Below are positions 10,001 through 19,564 of a stretch of DNA of 64,000 nucleotides, piece by piece. The notes beneath the pieces were generated by a model, which saw only the letters and a program-made list of their open reading frames with translations, did no database searches and was not told where the DNA came from. The DNA lies in contig NZ_JAVTSS010000001.1 of assembly GCF_032678705.1 (NCBI RefSeq), positions 620,001-684,000 of the forward strand, read 5' to 3'. Within the stretch, counting starts at the first letter, position 1, and each line of letters begins with the position of its first letter. A program made the position numbers and the translations under genes. Origin of the DNA: Pedobacter frigiditerrae (GTDB lineage Bacteria > Bacteroidota > Bacteroidia > Sphingobacteriales > Sphingobacteriaceae).

Positions 10001-10583
10001 TGACAATAAAGAAATTCCTTTGGTAAAAACATACGAGCAAAATCACGTTCATTATCAAAAAGGGGGATTGATAATGTATGCAGCTAAAGAAGCTTTAGGA
10101 GAAAACGAGGTAAATGGCGTATTAAGCGAATTGATAGCCAAACACCGTTATCCTAACCTAAAAGCAAAAGCAAGTGATTTTGTTAAGGCATTATATAGGA
10201 AAGCTCAACCATCTAAGCAACCTTTTATCAATGAGAGTTTTAATGACGTTGTAGATTATAATTTGAGTGTAGCCGTTTTATCTTGTAAGCCTATTTCTAA
10301 TGGTCAGTTCGCTTTGGAAGTTAAAATTAATGCTATAAGAAATAAACAAGGCATTAATAAAACGTTGGCTCCAAATATGGATGTTGATGTTGCTATTTTT
10401 AATCAATTGGAAGGTAATTGGGATAGAAATACCAAACCCGTTTTCTTAAGGAAATATCATATTAATGAATTAGTAACAAGGTTGACTTTGATTGTAAATG
10501 AAAAACCAAAAGTTGTAGCAGTTGATCCTTATGGCTATTTATTGGATGCGAATCAGAAAGATAATTTGCAGGAAATAAATTAA
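7056..10583 (+). CDS. ABC-2 permease fused to an M1-family (gluzincin) aminopeptidase
   Basis: A 1175-residue fusion. Residues 1 to about 590 are membrane permease with two sets of roughly six helices separated by a soluble linker around 280-320. Residues from about 600 on form an extracytoplasmic M1-like peptidase: a beta-sandwich, then the zinc site VHEVAHQWW (HExxH, about residue 925) with the third ligand Glu 20 residues after the second His, in LTETLAKY. That spacing is one residue longer than the usual M1 spacing. The GxMEN substrate motif of typical M1 enzymes is replaced by GAATAYPGVVF. The fusion type is known in Bacteroidota and is usually paired with a single ATPase as here. Possible jobs are cleaving a peptide that is exported or that attacks the envelope; which one is not shown by sequence. 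Confidence 0.92.
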   Translation: MIGSMIRFELRYHISQVSYKIAAFIFLCFGFILASKGGFGGPEVHRNGPYVIANIVALLSLFSIFSATLFTANVVLRDNIYKMDSVIFTTSISKFPYFFVRFFGLTTAVFSLLMLLLLGLFIGSFFVDADQLGPFNLVYFVHPLLVFGLPNVLFCTSLILCTALLTKNVRAIYATGVLLYILYMVASILGNSPLLATSALKVNDPGILPFLIDPFGLSSFFSETKPWTDVQRNQLLFPVKGLFLANRLLWLGFSSLIILVSYKFFNFRLQNQTSGKTKQKVSKAIKAVPFKHYQNAPAGFNYNWLSFKSQFKIELISLFKHIPFMVLLLLWIFLFSVELKDTFLNGPYRIKTYPTTGAIVEELRSIKFALILVLFYAAELIGREKTANIQGLVYSTPIKYNVLYLAKCLTLFVLILVLVTANIGIGIGLQLANGYTNLEIRTYLQLYYYSAFPLFLFVVLIVFIQNLTANKYVGMLLSMIVTFIFMFSSQLGFEHYLLRFAAMPDLQFYYFNGFGHYALAFNWYILYWSGLSLLLAILTIAMWQSRHQQTFFERLKSIPRTLKKSKFILVISIIIWIGCGAFIYQQTNVIGKYKNKNARLEWRISYEKKYKKLANLPQPIIKAVKTQVDLYPSENKYIVKGSYRLRNQSKEPITKLWISFNNAVNHFEISIPNSKKQVKDEDFNQQFINLEKPLPVGAELMMNFSFEVFRNGFVDFDSENSVVKNGSYIELEKFVPHFGYNDGLEISDERSRKQAGLAPLKIDTNYQELNYNLIDFESTISTSIDQKVVTVGELQKTWKSNNRSYFNYKTEAPINFMFALSSAKYEHLKETYKGLTINLFYLKGQDYNVKSMLKAVKATMDYGNQHFASYPLKHFTLAEIPQYKGAATAYPGVVFNAERINYLSDYSDLNKVDQSFAITVHEVAHQWWANLLTPAYGQGDAMLTETLAKYTENIVLEKTYGKMYLGNYLKDDNQLYFVLKENDNKEIPLVKTYEQNHVHYQKGGLIMYAAKEALGENEVNGVLSELIAKHRYPNLKAKASDFVKALYRKAQPSKQPFINESFNDVVDYNLSVAVLSCKPISNGQFALEVKINAIRNKQGINKTLAPNMDVDVAIFNQLEGNWDRNTKPVFLRKYHINELVTRLTLIVNEKPKVVAVDPYGYLLDANQKDNLQEIN

Positions 10584-10589
10584 GTTTAC

Positions 10590-10679
10590 CGTCATTTCGA
10601 ACTAGGAACGAGGAGAAATCTCTTAAGATTTCTTCTAGATGAGATTTCTCACTCCACTACGTTCCGTTTCGAAATGACG
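10590..10679. repeat. interspersed inverted repeat (CGTCATTTCGAA family)
   Basis: A 90-bp noncoding unit between convergent genes. CGTCATTTCGAA at the left is the reverse complement of the right end TTCGAAATGACG, with inner GAGGAGAAATCT facing AGATTTCTC; the middle holds GATTTCTT and its inverse. A second, diverged copy lies at 46526-46606 between trpF and trpB. The folding potential is strong, and it may also end transcription from both sides. Confidence 0.75.
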
Positions 10680-10698
10680 CTTATTAATGTTTTATAAC

Positions 10699-11121
10699 CT
10701 AACTCTCCGCCTGAGCTTTAAAGTTATTCAAAATTGCCTGCCAGCCACCTCTTTGCATCTCAGTAGGGTTTTGAGTTTCTGGGTCAAAAGTCTCTACAAC
10801 TTTAGTTTGAGCCCCTAAAGATTCGAAGGTGATTTTTACCCGTCTTCCATCAGCCATACTGTATTCAATTAGTTTTTCGGCCTCTACATTTGAGTAAACG
10901 CCCTCAAAGTCGAAACTGAAACTGCCATCTTTTGCGGCCATTGTAGATTTAAATTTACCTCCAGTTTGTATATCATTTTCTGCATACGGACAATGCCAGT
11001 CTGGAGATGCAAAACACCATTGTACAATTTCTTCTGGATTTGTCCAGAATTCCCAAACTTGTGCAACAGGTTTATTTACGGTTGTTTCTACTGTAATTGG
11101 TGATAGTTTTTCGGTAGCCAT
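10699..11121 (-). CDS. SRPBCC / AHSA1-like domain protein
   Basis: Small cytoplasmic protein of 140 aa with the Bet v1-like START fold of the AHSA1 (activator of Hsp90 ATPase homologue-like) group. Typical segments are ITVETTVNKPVAQVWEFWT at the N-terminus, a WCFASPDWHCPYAENDIQ stretch, and the C-terminal helix AEMQRGGWQAIL-like region (TEMQRGGWQAILNNFK). Members of this family in bacteria are mostly uncharacterised and probably bind hydrophobic ligands. It stands alone, with its own start region and a repeat behind it. Confidence 0.85.
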   Translation of the reverse strand: MATEKLSPITVETTVNKPVAQVWEFWTNPEEIVQWCFASPDWHCPYAENDIQTGGKFKSTMAAKDGSFSFDFEGVYSNVEAEKLIEYSMADGRRVKITFESLGAQTKVVETFDPETQNPTEMQRGGWQAILNNFKAQAES

Positions 11122-11503
11122 TTTTTAAATATTTGATTATAATATAAAGATAGTCCAACTAATTCTGAAAAAGGATGGTCAAATGCGACAATTTATATGG
11201 TGCTATCAGAAGTTGAAGAAAAAGTTGATAAGCATAAGAATTTGAAGCGCAAATTAGTGCTAATATTTAAATTTCGTCCCGCCAATGCTACAATCCTCGA
11301 TGAAGAATCGAGGTATTTTCGCTTATGTCGGGGCTATAAAGCAATGTCGGTAGCTCTTTTGAGGGGATTTTATAGCACAGGCCCCAAATGATAAACCTGA
11401 TAGAGCCAAATAGCTTCTTTGAGCCAAAGGCGAAAAGAACTATAGGCGATAGCAGGACTATCGCTCGCCAATGACTCTGAACTCTGATTTTCAACTACAA
11501 AAA
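11122..11503. other. 382-bp intergenic region with hairpins, no convincing gene
   Basis: This spacer between two minus-strand genes is richer in G and C than its surroundings and holds several perfect short hairpins: CCTCGAT/ATCGAGG near 11298-11316 and GCGATAG/CTATCGC near 11450-11468. The latter could end the GH97 transcript, although the T-run is weak. Two overlapping small open frames on opposite strands (11197-11391 and 11288-11494) have no start signals or domain I can recognise. The composition suggests a dispersed noncoding element rather than a gene. Confidence 0.4.
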
Positions 11504-13660
<2,157 letters not shown>

Positions 13661-13889
13661 CTATTAGCTGGCCTTTAAATTCGGTAACAATTATACTTCA
13701 TTAATTCAGATTAGACAAAGTAAATTGATTGATAACTGTGATAAAATAGATATTGGCTAAACTGAATTGCACTTTGTTGATATTTAATGAACTTTCGATT
13801 TGTTTTATTTGCTTTAATTTTATTTATTTGAAAGTAAATCAAATTCATAACGATACAAAACGAAACAGCTAGTCAATTAAGAATATTAT

Positions 13890-15224
13890 ATGTCGAAAGT
13901 AGAAGATGCATTAGCAGCCGCAAGCGAAACAAAAGCGTTAAGAATTGGAAAAGGACTTTTAAAAGAAGTAGCTGATTTGTTTTTAGAACAATTTCCTAAT
14001 CAAACAGCTGTGATCATCGCTGATACAACGACTTATAAGATTGCTGGCGAAACAGTTTATAAGGAACTTCAAAAAGCTAAAATTCCTCAACTGAGCCCAT
14101 ACATTTACAATCACCCAGATTTATATGCAGAATATACTTTTGTTGATGAATTGGCTAATTTCCTAAAAACGAATAATGCTATTCCAATTGCTGTAGGTTC
14201 TGGAACAATTAACGATTTGACCAAGTTGGCTTCACATTTAACTGGTCGCCAATACATGTGCGTAGCAACTGCTGCTTCTATGGATGGTTATACCGCTTTT
14301 GGCGCTTCTATTACTGCAAATGGTGCTAAACAAACTTTCAATTGCCCTGCACCACAAGCTTGTTTAGCAGATATTGATATCATTTGCAATGCACCAAGAG
14401 AAATGACAGCTTCGGGCTATGCTGATTTATTTGCTAAAATTACCGCAGGTGCCGATTGGATTTTGGCAGATAGCTTGAATATAGAACCAATTGACGAAAA
14501 AGCATGGTCCATTGTTCAAGATGGTTTACATGATGCACTTTCAGATCCAGAAGGTGTACATAATGGCGACCCAGTTGCCATTACAAAGTTGGTAGAAGGA
14601 TTAATGTTAGGTGGTTTCGCCATGCAGTGGTCTAAATCAAGTCGCCCAGCTTCTGGTGCAGAACATCAATTTAGCCATTTGTGGAACATGGAAAATCATT
14701 TGCATCATGGAGAACATATTTCGCACGGATTTCAAGTAAGTATTGGAACCCTAGCTATTACAGCGTTTTATGAAGAATTCTTAAAAACTGATGTAAGTAA
14801 TTTGGATGTGAAAAACGCTTTGGCAGCTTGGCCATCTCCCGAAAAATCTGACAAAGAAGCCTTGGCTATTTTTGTGGGCACAGATTTCCCAGAAATCGGT
14901 TTGCAAGAAACTAAAGCAAAATATAGCAATGCTGAAGAATTAGGGACACAATTACAATCACTTAAAGAAAACTGGCCCGCCATAAAAGCTAAGTTAGAGA
15001 AACAAATAGTACCTTATCAGGAAGCCATACGACGATTAAAATTAGTTGGCGCACCAACTGAACCAGAGCAAATATCAATTACCAGAGAACGTTTAAGAGA
15101 AACATTTATAAGGGCTCAATTTATTCGTAGAAGATTTACCATTTTAGATGTTGCTCTGCGTACTGGTTACTTAAATCAATGGCTGGATAATTTATTTGGA
15201 AAAGACGGAATTTGGGAAATTTAA
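13890..15224 (+). CDS. glycerol-1-phosphate dehydrogenase (AraM/EgsA-like)
   Basis: Member of the iron-type alcohol dehydrogenase superfamily, 444 aa, closest in look to AraM/EgsA, which makes sn-glycerol 1-phosphate from dihydroxyacetone phosphate with NAD(P)H. Visible features are the dinucleotide-binding GSGTINDLTK (about residue 110), the ATAASMDGYTA loop, and metal ligands in the His-rich GAEHQFSHLW and HHGEHISHG segments with an Asp in YADLFAKITAGADW. The C-terminal about 100 residues extend beyond the minimal fold, as in AraM. In Bacillus subtilis araM sits next to the HAD phosphatase gene araL; here the same two functions flank a glycerol-phosphate-type transporter. Confidence 0.85.
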   Translation: MSKVEDALAAASETKALRIGKGLLKEVADLFLEQFPNQTAVIIADTTTYKIAGETVYKELQKAKIPQLSPYIYNHPDLYAEYTFVDELANFLKTNNAIPIAVGSGTINDLTKLASHLTGRQYMCVATAASMDGYTAFGASITANGAKQTFNCPAPQACLADIDIICNAPREMTASGYADLFAKITAGADWILADSLNIEPIDEKAWSIVQDGLHDALSDPEGVHNGDPVAITKLVEGLMLGGFAMQWSKSSRPASGAEHQFSHLWNMENHLHHGEHISHGFQVSIGTLAITAFYEEFLKTDVSNLDVKNALAAWPSPEKSDKEALAIFVGTDFPEIGLQETKAKYSNAEELGTQLQSLKENWPAIKAKLEKQIVPYQEAIRRLKLVGAPTEPEQISITRERLRETFIRAQFIRRRFTILDVALRTGYLNQWLDNLFGKDGIWEI

Positions 15225-15268
15225 GCTTCACCATTTTTAATTCAAAAGACCTAACCAAAAATAAACAA

Positions 15269-16762
15269 ATGGATAATAACGCTAACCAAGAATATGCGTC
15301 TATGGACGCAACGGCGAAAAAGAAGTTTAAATACTGGCAGATAAAAACCATCATCATTACCATGATTGGTTATGCCGTGTTTTATTTCGTTCGTAAAAAC
15401 TTCTCATTTGCCATTCCTGGTTTAACTGCCGAATATGGTATCACTAAAACAAGTTTCGGCATAATAATGACTTTGATAACCATTATCTATGGTGTATCAA
15501 GATTTTTGAATGGGATACTTGCTGATAGGGTAAATGCTCGTTATCAAATGTCTATTGGCTTGTTTTTATGTGCCTTGGCAAATTTTGCATTTGGTTGGGG
15601 AGCTGATTTGAGTACCTTATTTACTGGTCAAACTGATGGGCCAATGTTTACCAATACCATGGTTTTTATTTTTGGGGCATTTCTAATTTTAAATAATCTG
15701 GTTCAAGGAAGTGGTTTTCCCCCAGTGGCAAGATTATTAACTCATTGGATACCTCAACATGAGCTTGCTACAAAAATGTCAATCTGGAATACTTCTCATT
15801 CTATTGGTGCGGCATTAATAGCAATTCTTTCTGGTTATATCATGAGTTCTTTAGGTACTAATCTGAGTGCTAATCCTGAAGTAATAGCTTCAATTGCTGC
15901 TAATTTGAAAGTTGATGTGAACGATGCAGTTAAAATGAAAAGTGTCATAGAATCTGCTTCTCACTATGGTGCTTGGAAATGGTGCTTTTGGATACCAGCT
16001 GCAATTGCATTAATTGGTTCAATTGGATTATTCATAAGTTTAAGAGATACACCTTCATCAGTTGGATTGCCTGAATTACATAAAACCTATAAAAAGGGAA
16101 AAGAGTCTTCTGCCGAATTTAAAGCTTTTGTGCGTAAATCTGTTTACCGTAATAGATACATTTGGATTTTAGGAATAGCAAATTTCTTTGTTTATGTGGT
16201 TCGTTTTGCGGTTTTAGACTGGGGACCTACATTTTTAAAAGAAGCACGTGGAATGACACTTTCTAATGCTGGTTGGACGGTTGCTGTTTTTGAAATTTTT
16301 GGTATTATCGGTATGTTAGTAGCAGGATGGGTTACAGATAAATATCTGGCTGGAAAAGCACATCGTACTTCTTTGTACTGTATGATTGGTGTAGCTGTAT
16401 TCATGACGATTTTTTTATACATGCCTAGTAATAGTCCGCAATGGGTAATGATATTTGTTTTGGCAATGTCTGGGTTTTTCATTTACGGTCCACAGGCACT
16501 TATCGGAATTGCAGCAGCAAACCAAGCAACCAATAGAGCTGCAGCAACAGCAAATGGCTTAACAGGAATGTTTGGTTATGCCAGTGGCTTGGTTTCTGGT
16601 GTTGGCGTAGGTTTTATGGTAGATTCCATTAGCAAAGTTAATCCAGGCAAAGCTTGGGATTATGTATTCATGATGATGATAGGAATGGCTTTAATTGGCG
16701 TATTTGTTTTCGCTTTGATGTGGAAAGCAAAAGCCCATGGATATGATGAACTAGAAAACTAA
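15269..16762 (+). CDS. MFS transporter, glycerol-3-phosphate/OPA family (GlpT-like)
   Basis: Organophosphate:phosphate antiporter-type MFS permease, 497 aa with about twelve helices. I use ATG at 15269 (MDNNANQEY); a longer frame starting inside the preceding gene lacks any reason to be used. GlpT-like marks are YAVFYFVRKNFSFAIPG at the end of helix 1, FLNGILADRVNARY between helices 2 and 3, the HWIPQHELATKMSIWNTSHS region in helix 4-5, and FVYVVRFAVLDWGPTFLKE near helix 7. It follows the dehydrogenase by about 45 bp and precedes the HAD gene by 6 bp, so the three form one operon. The real substrate may be a phosphorylated glycerol species or a related phosphodiester product. Confidence 0.9.
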   Translation: MDNNANQEYASMDATAKKKFKYWQIKTIIITMIGYAVFYFVRKNFSFAIPGLTAEYGITKTSFGIIMTLITIIYGVSRFLNGILADRVNARYQMSIGLFLCALANFAFGWGADLSTLFTGQTDGPMFTNTMVFIFGAFLILNNLVQGSGFPPVARLLTHWIPQHELATKMSIWNTSHSIGAALIAILSGYIMSSLGTNLSANPEVIASIAANLKVDVNDAVKMKSVIESASHYGAWKWCFWIPAAIALIGSIGLFISLRDTPSSVGLPELHKTYKKGKESSAEFKAFVRKSVYRNRYIWILGIANFFVYVVRFAVLDWGPTFLKEARGMTLSNAGWTVAVFEIFGIIGMLVAGWVTDKYLAGKAHRTSLYCMIGVAVFMTIFLYMPSNSPQWVMIFVLAMSGFFIYGPQALIGIAAANQATNRAAATANGLTGMFGYASGLVSGVGVGFMVDSISKVNPGKAWDYVFMMMIGMALIGVFVFALMWKAKAHGYDELEN

Positions 16763-16768
16763 TTTTAA

Positions 16769-17644
16769 ATGCAGTCAGAAAATAAATCATACGAAGGAAT
16801 TATCAATAATGTTTCACCAGAATTAATAGAGCGTTTAAAAAAAATTAAACACGTAGCGCTTGATATGGATGGAACAATTTATAATGGAAGTACGCTTTTT
16901 TCCTACACACCAGGTTTTTTACAAAGCTTAAAAAGTGCAGGAATTAGTTATTCATTTTTAACTAACAACCCTTCAAAAGGCATTGGAGATTACCTTAAAC
17001 ATTTAGAAAAAATGGGTATTCCAGCAGTTGCTGAAGAAATGTATACTTCTGCATTAGCCACTATAGATTATCTGAAAAGTCATCATCCTTTGGTTAAACG
17101 TCTATTTATTTTAGGTACACCAAGCATGATAGGGGAGTTTGAAGCTAATGGATTTATCTCCGCTGCTGATGATGCAAATGATAAACCAGATGCAGTTGTG
17201 GTAGGTTTTGACAGTACTTTAGTTTATTCGCGTTTGTGTAGAGCCGCTTGGTGGGTTAGTCAGCAATTGCCTTACGTAGCCACCAATCCAGATTGGGTTT
17301 GCCCAACAGACCAGCATGTAATATTGGTAGACTGTGGTGCAATTTGTGCCTGTATAGAAGGTGCAACCAAAAGATTACCAGATATTGTTCTAGGAAAGCC
17401 AGATCCCAGAATGCTAGATGGAATTTTACATCGTCAAGGTTTGCAACCTGAAGAAATCGCTATGGTTGGCGATAGGTTGTATACCGATGTTAAAATGGCG
17501 CTAAATGCAAATGCTGTAGGCGTCTTAGTTCTTTCTGGAGAAGCCACAATGAATGATGTGGCTGCTTCTGATGTGAAAGCAGATGTGATAGCTGAGAATG
17601 TTGCGAAATTTGGAGATTTATTGTTGGCAGTTCAAAAAGATTAA
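16769..17644 (+). CDS. HAD-IIA phosphatase (NagD/AraL-like)
   Basis: Haloacid-dehalogenase-type sugar or triose phosphatase, 291 aa. All four motifs are present: I, ALDMDGTIYNG; II, SFLTNNPSKG; III, LGKPDPRML with the Lys; IV, MVGDRLYTDVKMA. The cap between motifs II and III is of the large C2 type found in NagD and AraL. It ends the dehydrogenase-transporter operon and overlaps the convergent histidine kinase gene by four bases at the stop codons. With AraM-like and GlpT-like partners the natural guess is a phosphatase for glycerol-phosphate-type compounds, but NagD-group enzymes are promiscuous. Confidence 0.9.
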   Translation: MQSENKSYEGIINNVSPELIERLKKIKHVALDMDGTIYNGSTLFSYTPGFLQSLKSAGISYSFLTNNPSKGIGDYLKHLEKMGIPAVAEEMYTSALATIDYLKSHHPLVKRLFILGTPSMIGEFEANGFISAADDANDKPDAVVVGFDSTLVYSRLCRAAWWVSQQLPYVATNPDWVCPTDQHVILVDCGAICACIEGATKRLPDIVLGKPDPRMLDGILHRQGLQPEEIAMVGDRLYTDVKMALNANAVGVLVLSGEATMNDVAASDVKADVIAENVAKFGDLLLAVQKD

Positions 17645-18435
17645 GATTCAGTTAGCTTTTGAATAGGGCAGCTGATGTTTATTTTAAAACCTTCATTCGG
17701 TTTAGTATTTATAACATAAGTGGCATTAACCATTTGTAACCTACTTTGGATGTTTTGCATCCCAATGCCTTTTTTTGCATTCAACGTTGAAAAGTCAGCA
17801 CCTTTTCCATTATCCACATAATCTATATGGAGATTCTGTTCATCTGGTTTAAAACTGATGTTGATTTTTGTGGCATTAGCATGTTTCAATGTGTTGGCAA
17901 TTAATTGAGTAATCACCCTAAACAAAGCTAACTCAGATTTTTCATCCAATAAGCGTTCTTCAATTAAAGGGTCGTGGGTAATAATAATTTCTATCTCTTC
18001 AGTATTATTAATTAAATCAACAAAGGCATCAATAGTTGTATAAAGGCCAAACATGGCCAAGCTAGGAGGTGATAAATCATGCGATAAATTACGCACATCA
18101 ATCATCATTTTATCTATAAGCTGTTTGGCTTGATTGATGGTTTCTTCACTACCTGAACCTTGATTTTTAGCAGCATTTAACATCAATTTTATGGCAGATA
18201 AAGTACCACCTATTTCATCATGTAGGTCTTGTCCAATACGCTTGCGCTCAATTTCTTGAGATTCTATTACTGCACTTAATAATTCTTTTTGCTGCTGAAT
18301 TTCAGTTTCTTGAAATAGTTTCTTTTGCTGCCATAGCATATTTTGGTTTCTGATATAGAGCACCAAGAAAAAGGTAACCAGTAAAAAGACACCAAATACG
18401 CTGTAAAAAATTAGCACATAGATGTTATCGCCCAT
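17641..18435 (-). CDS. NarL-type sensor histidine kinase (HisKA_3)
   Basis: Short membrane-tethered kinase of 264 aa. One N-terminal transmembrane helix (about 5-27) is followed by a coiled coil and the dimerisation/phospho-acceptor segment RKRIGQDLHDEIGGTLSAI, with His about residue 71, then HATPase_c with NTLKHANATKI (N-box) and GIGMQNIQSRL. There is no input domain of its own. Its start lies inside the preceding gene (11-bp overlap), which encodes a polytopic membrane protein that probably acts as the sensor. The matching NarL regulator is transcribed divergently at 19565. Confidence 0.92.
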   Translation of the reverse strand: MGDNIYVLIFYSVFGVFLLVTFFLVLYIRNQNMLWQQKKLFQETEIQQQKELLSAVIESQEIERKRIGQDLHDEIGGTLSAIKLMLNAAKNQGSGSEETINQAKQLIDKMMIDVRNLSHDLSPPSLAMFGLYTTIDAFVDLINNTEEIEIIITHDPLIEERLLDEKSELALFRVITQLIANTLKHANATKINISFKPDEQNLHIDYVDNGKGADFSTLNAKKGIGMQNIQSRLQMVNATYVINTKPNEGFKINISCPIQKLTES

Positions 18436-19063
18436 TGCCCATTAGTTTGAAACCTTTCGCCCAGACAAGGTACATGATTAACACCAATACAGCATGAAGT
18501 TCCCAAACAATGTTGTTCATTGTTTTGTCGCCTTTATCTATTAAATAATTAGAAGAAATGAATATCATCAGCGATGCTGGAAAGTAAGCTAAAATACCAA
18601 TGTTCAGCCAATTAATAGAGCTTTGTAACCATTTCTCGGCAAATCCATTTTTATAGATATACATCAAACAAAAAAACGTAATCAATATTGATTCCAATGG
18701 TCTTGTGTAGGTATTATAACCATGCCTTTGCAAAAAGATAAAATTTAAGGCACAAAACGATGGGAATAAAACAATTAAGAAGGTAAGTGCCTTCTTAATT
18801 GTTTGTTGTTTAAAAATAGATCTGAAATAACTAAACAATAATATGGCTTCAACTGCAGTATATAAATGTAATAAGGGCAGGTTTGGTATACTGTAATTAC
18901 TTAATATAATGGCAGTTAGGTTTATTAAACCAGATATAACTAGGTAATAAAAAATAAATTTATGGGCTAACTTATGTCCTTTGTAATTAAGTATAAATAC
19001 TACAATAGGTATGAGGATACTTAATGGTACAAGTACGCCATGGAATAAGTATTTTAAACGCAT
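18425..19063 (-). CDS. polytopic membrane protein of unknown function, likely sensor partner of the kinase
   Basis: I do not recognise a named family. The 212 residues contain about seven hydrophobic helices with short loops and almost no soluble part. Conserved-looking features are YYLVISGLINLTA in helix 2 and LPLLHLYTAVEAILLFSYF in helix 3, a region with His, Tyr and Glu inside the membrane. The start codon overlaps the stop of the upstream small gene by one base (TAATG) and its end overlaps the histidine kinase by 11 bp, so all three are made together. A signal-sensing or scaffolding role for the helix-poor kinase is my inference from this coupling. Confidence 0.75.
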   Translation of the reverse strand: MRLKYLFHGVLVPLSILIPIVVFILNYKGHKLAHKFIFYYLVISGLINLTAIILSNYSIPNLPLLHLYTAVEAILLFSYFRSIFKQQTIKKALTFLIVLFPSFCALNFIFLQRHGYNTYTRPLESILITFFCLMYIYKNGFAEKWLQSSINWLNIGILAYFPASLMIFISSNYLIDKGDKTMNNIVWELHAVLVLIMYLVWAKGFKLMGNGR

Positions 19064-19473
19064 TAGACTACAAATAATGGGCTTTCAGGATCACACTGAT
19101 CAGGGCAAGGTTTAGTGAAATCGTATATTTCGGTTTTGTCATCTTCTCCTTCACCGAGTTCAGGATCTTTTACAATATCATTTCCTTTTAAGTCTACAGG
19201 AACTATTAAGGCAGTAACATCATCAGGTAAGTCTTGGTCGCCTTGCTTAACAGCAAAATATGCACGAACACCTCGTAATTCATTTCTTGTAACTCCATCT
19301 TCATCCACATATTGGTACTTATCAATAATTTGTAAAATATCAGCTATTGGAATTAATACAGCTCTTGGGATGTTGCTTTCTGGCATTGAACCACTTAGCT
19401 GTCTTCTAAATCTTTCAACTCTAGCTTTTGCATCTGGAATTGAAACTGTAGGTATATTAAGTAAAGTTTTCAT
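19063..19473 (-). CDS. small hypothetical protein with C-terminal CPDQCD motif
   Basis: A 136-residue soluble protein with no signal peptide and no family I can name. The N-terminal half (KARVERFRRQL, AVLIPIADILQIIDKY) looks helical; the middle holds a VRAYFAVKQ strand and VTALIVPVDLKG; the acidic tail ends in CPDQCDPESPLFVV, with two Cys four residues apart, as in a metal- or disulfide-binding loop. It is first in an operon with a seven-helix membrane protein and a histidine kinase, joined by a TAATG overlap. It may be a ligand-binding or redox-sensing input to the kinase, or the product whose level is sensed; neither is shown. Confidence 0.7.
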   Translation of the reverse strand: MKTLLNIPTVSIPDAKARVERFRRQLSGSMPESNIPRAVLIPIADILQIIDKYQYVDEDGVTRNELRGVRAYFAVKQGDQDLPDDVTALIVPVDLKGNDIVKDPELGEGEDDKTEIYDFTKPCPDQCDPESPLFVV

Positions 19474-19564
19474 TGGGGGTTATTTAGGGATTATTTCGAC
19501 TAATCTAAAAAAAAATCAACATTTAACCTGCATTTTTTATAATTTCACTACTCAAAACATCCCT

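Noticed and set aside
11197..11494. Overlapping small frames on both strands beside the GH97 gene
   Set aside because: No start signals, no family, opposite strands over the same hairpin-rich DNA.
19115..19564. Long N-terminal extension of the NarL response regulator
   Set aside because: It runs antisense through the 136-residue protein gene; the receiver domain begins exactly at ATG 19565.
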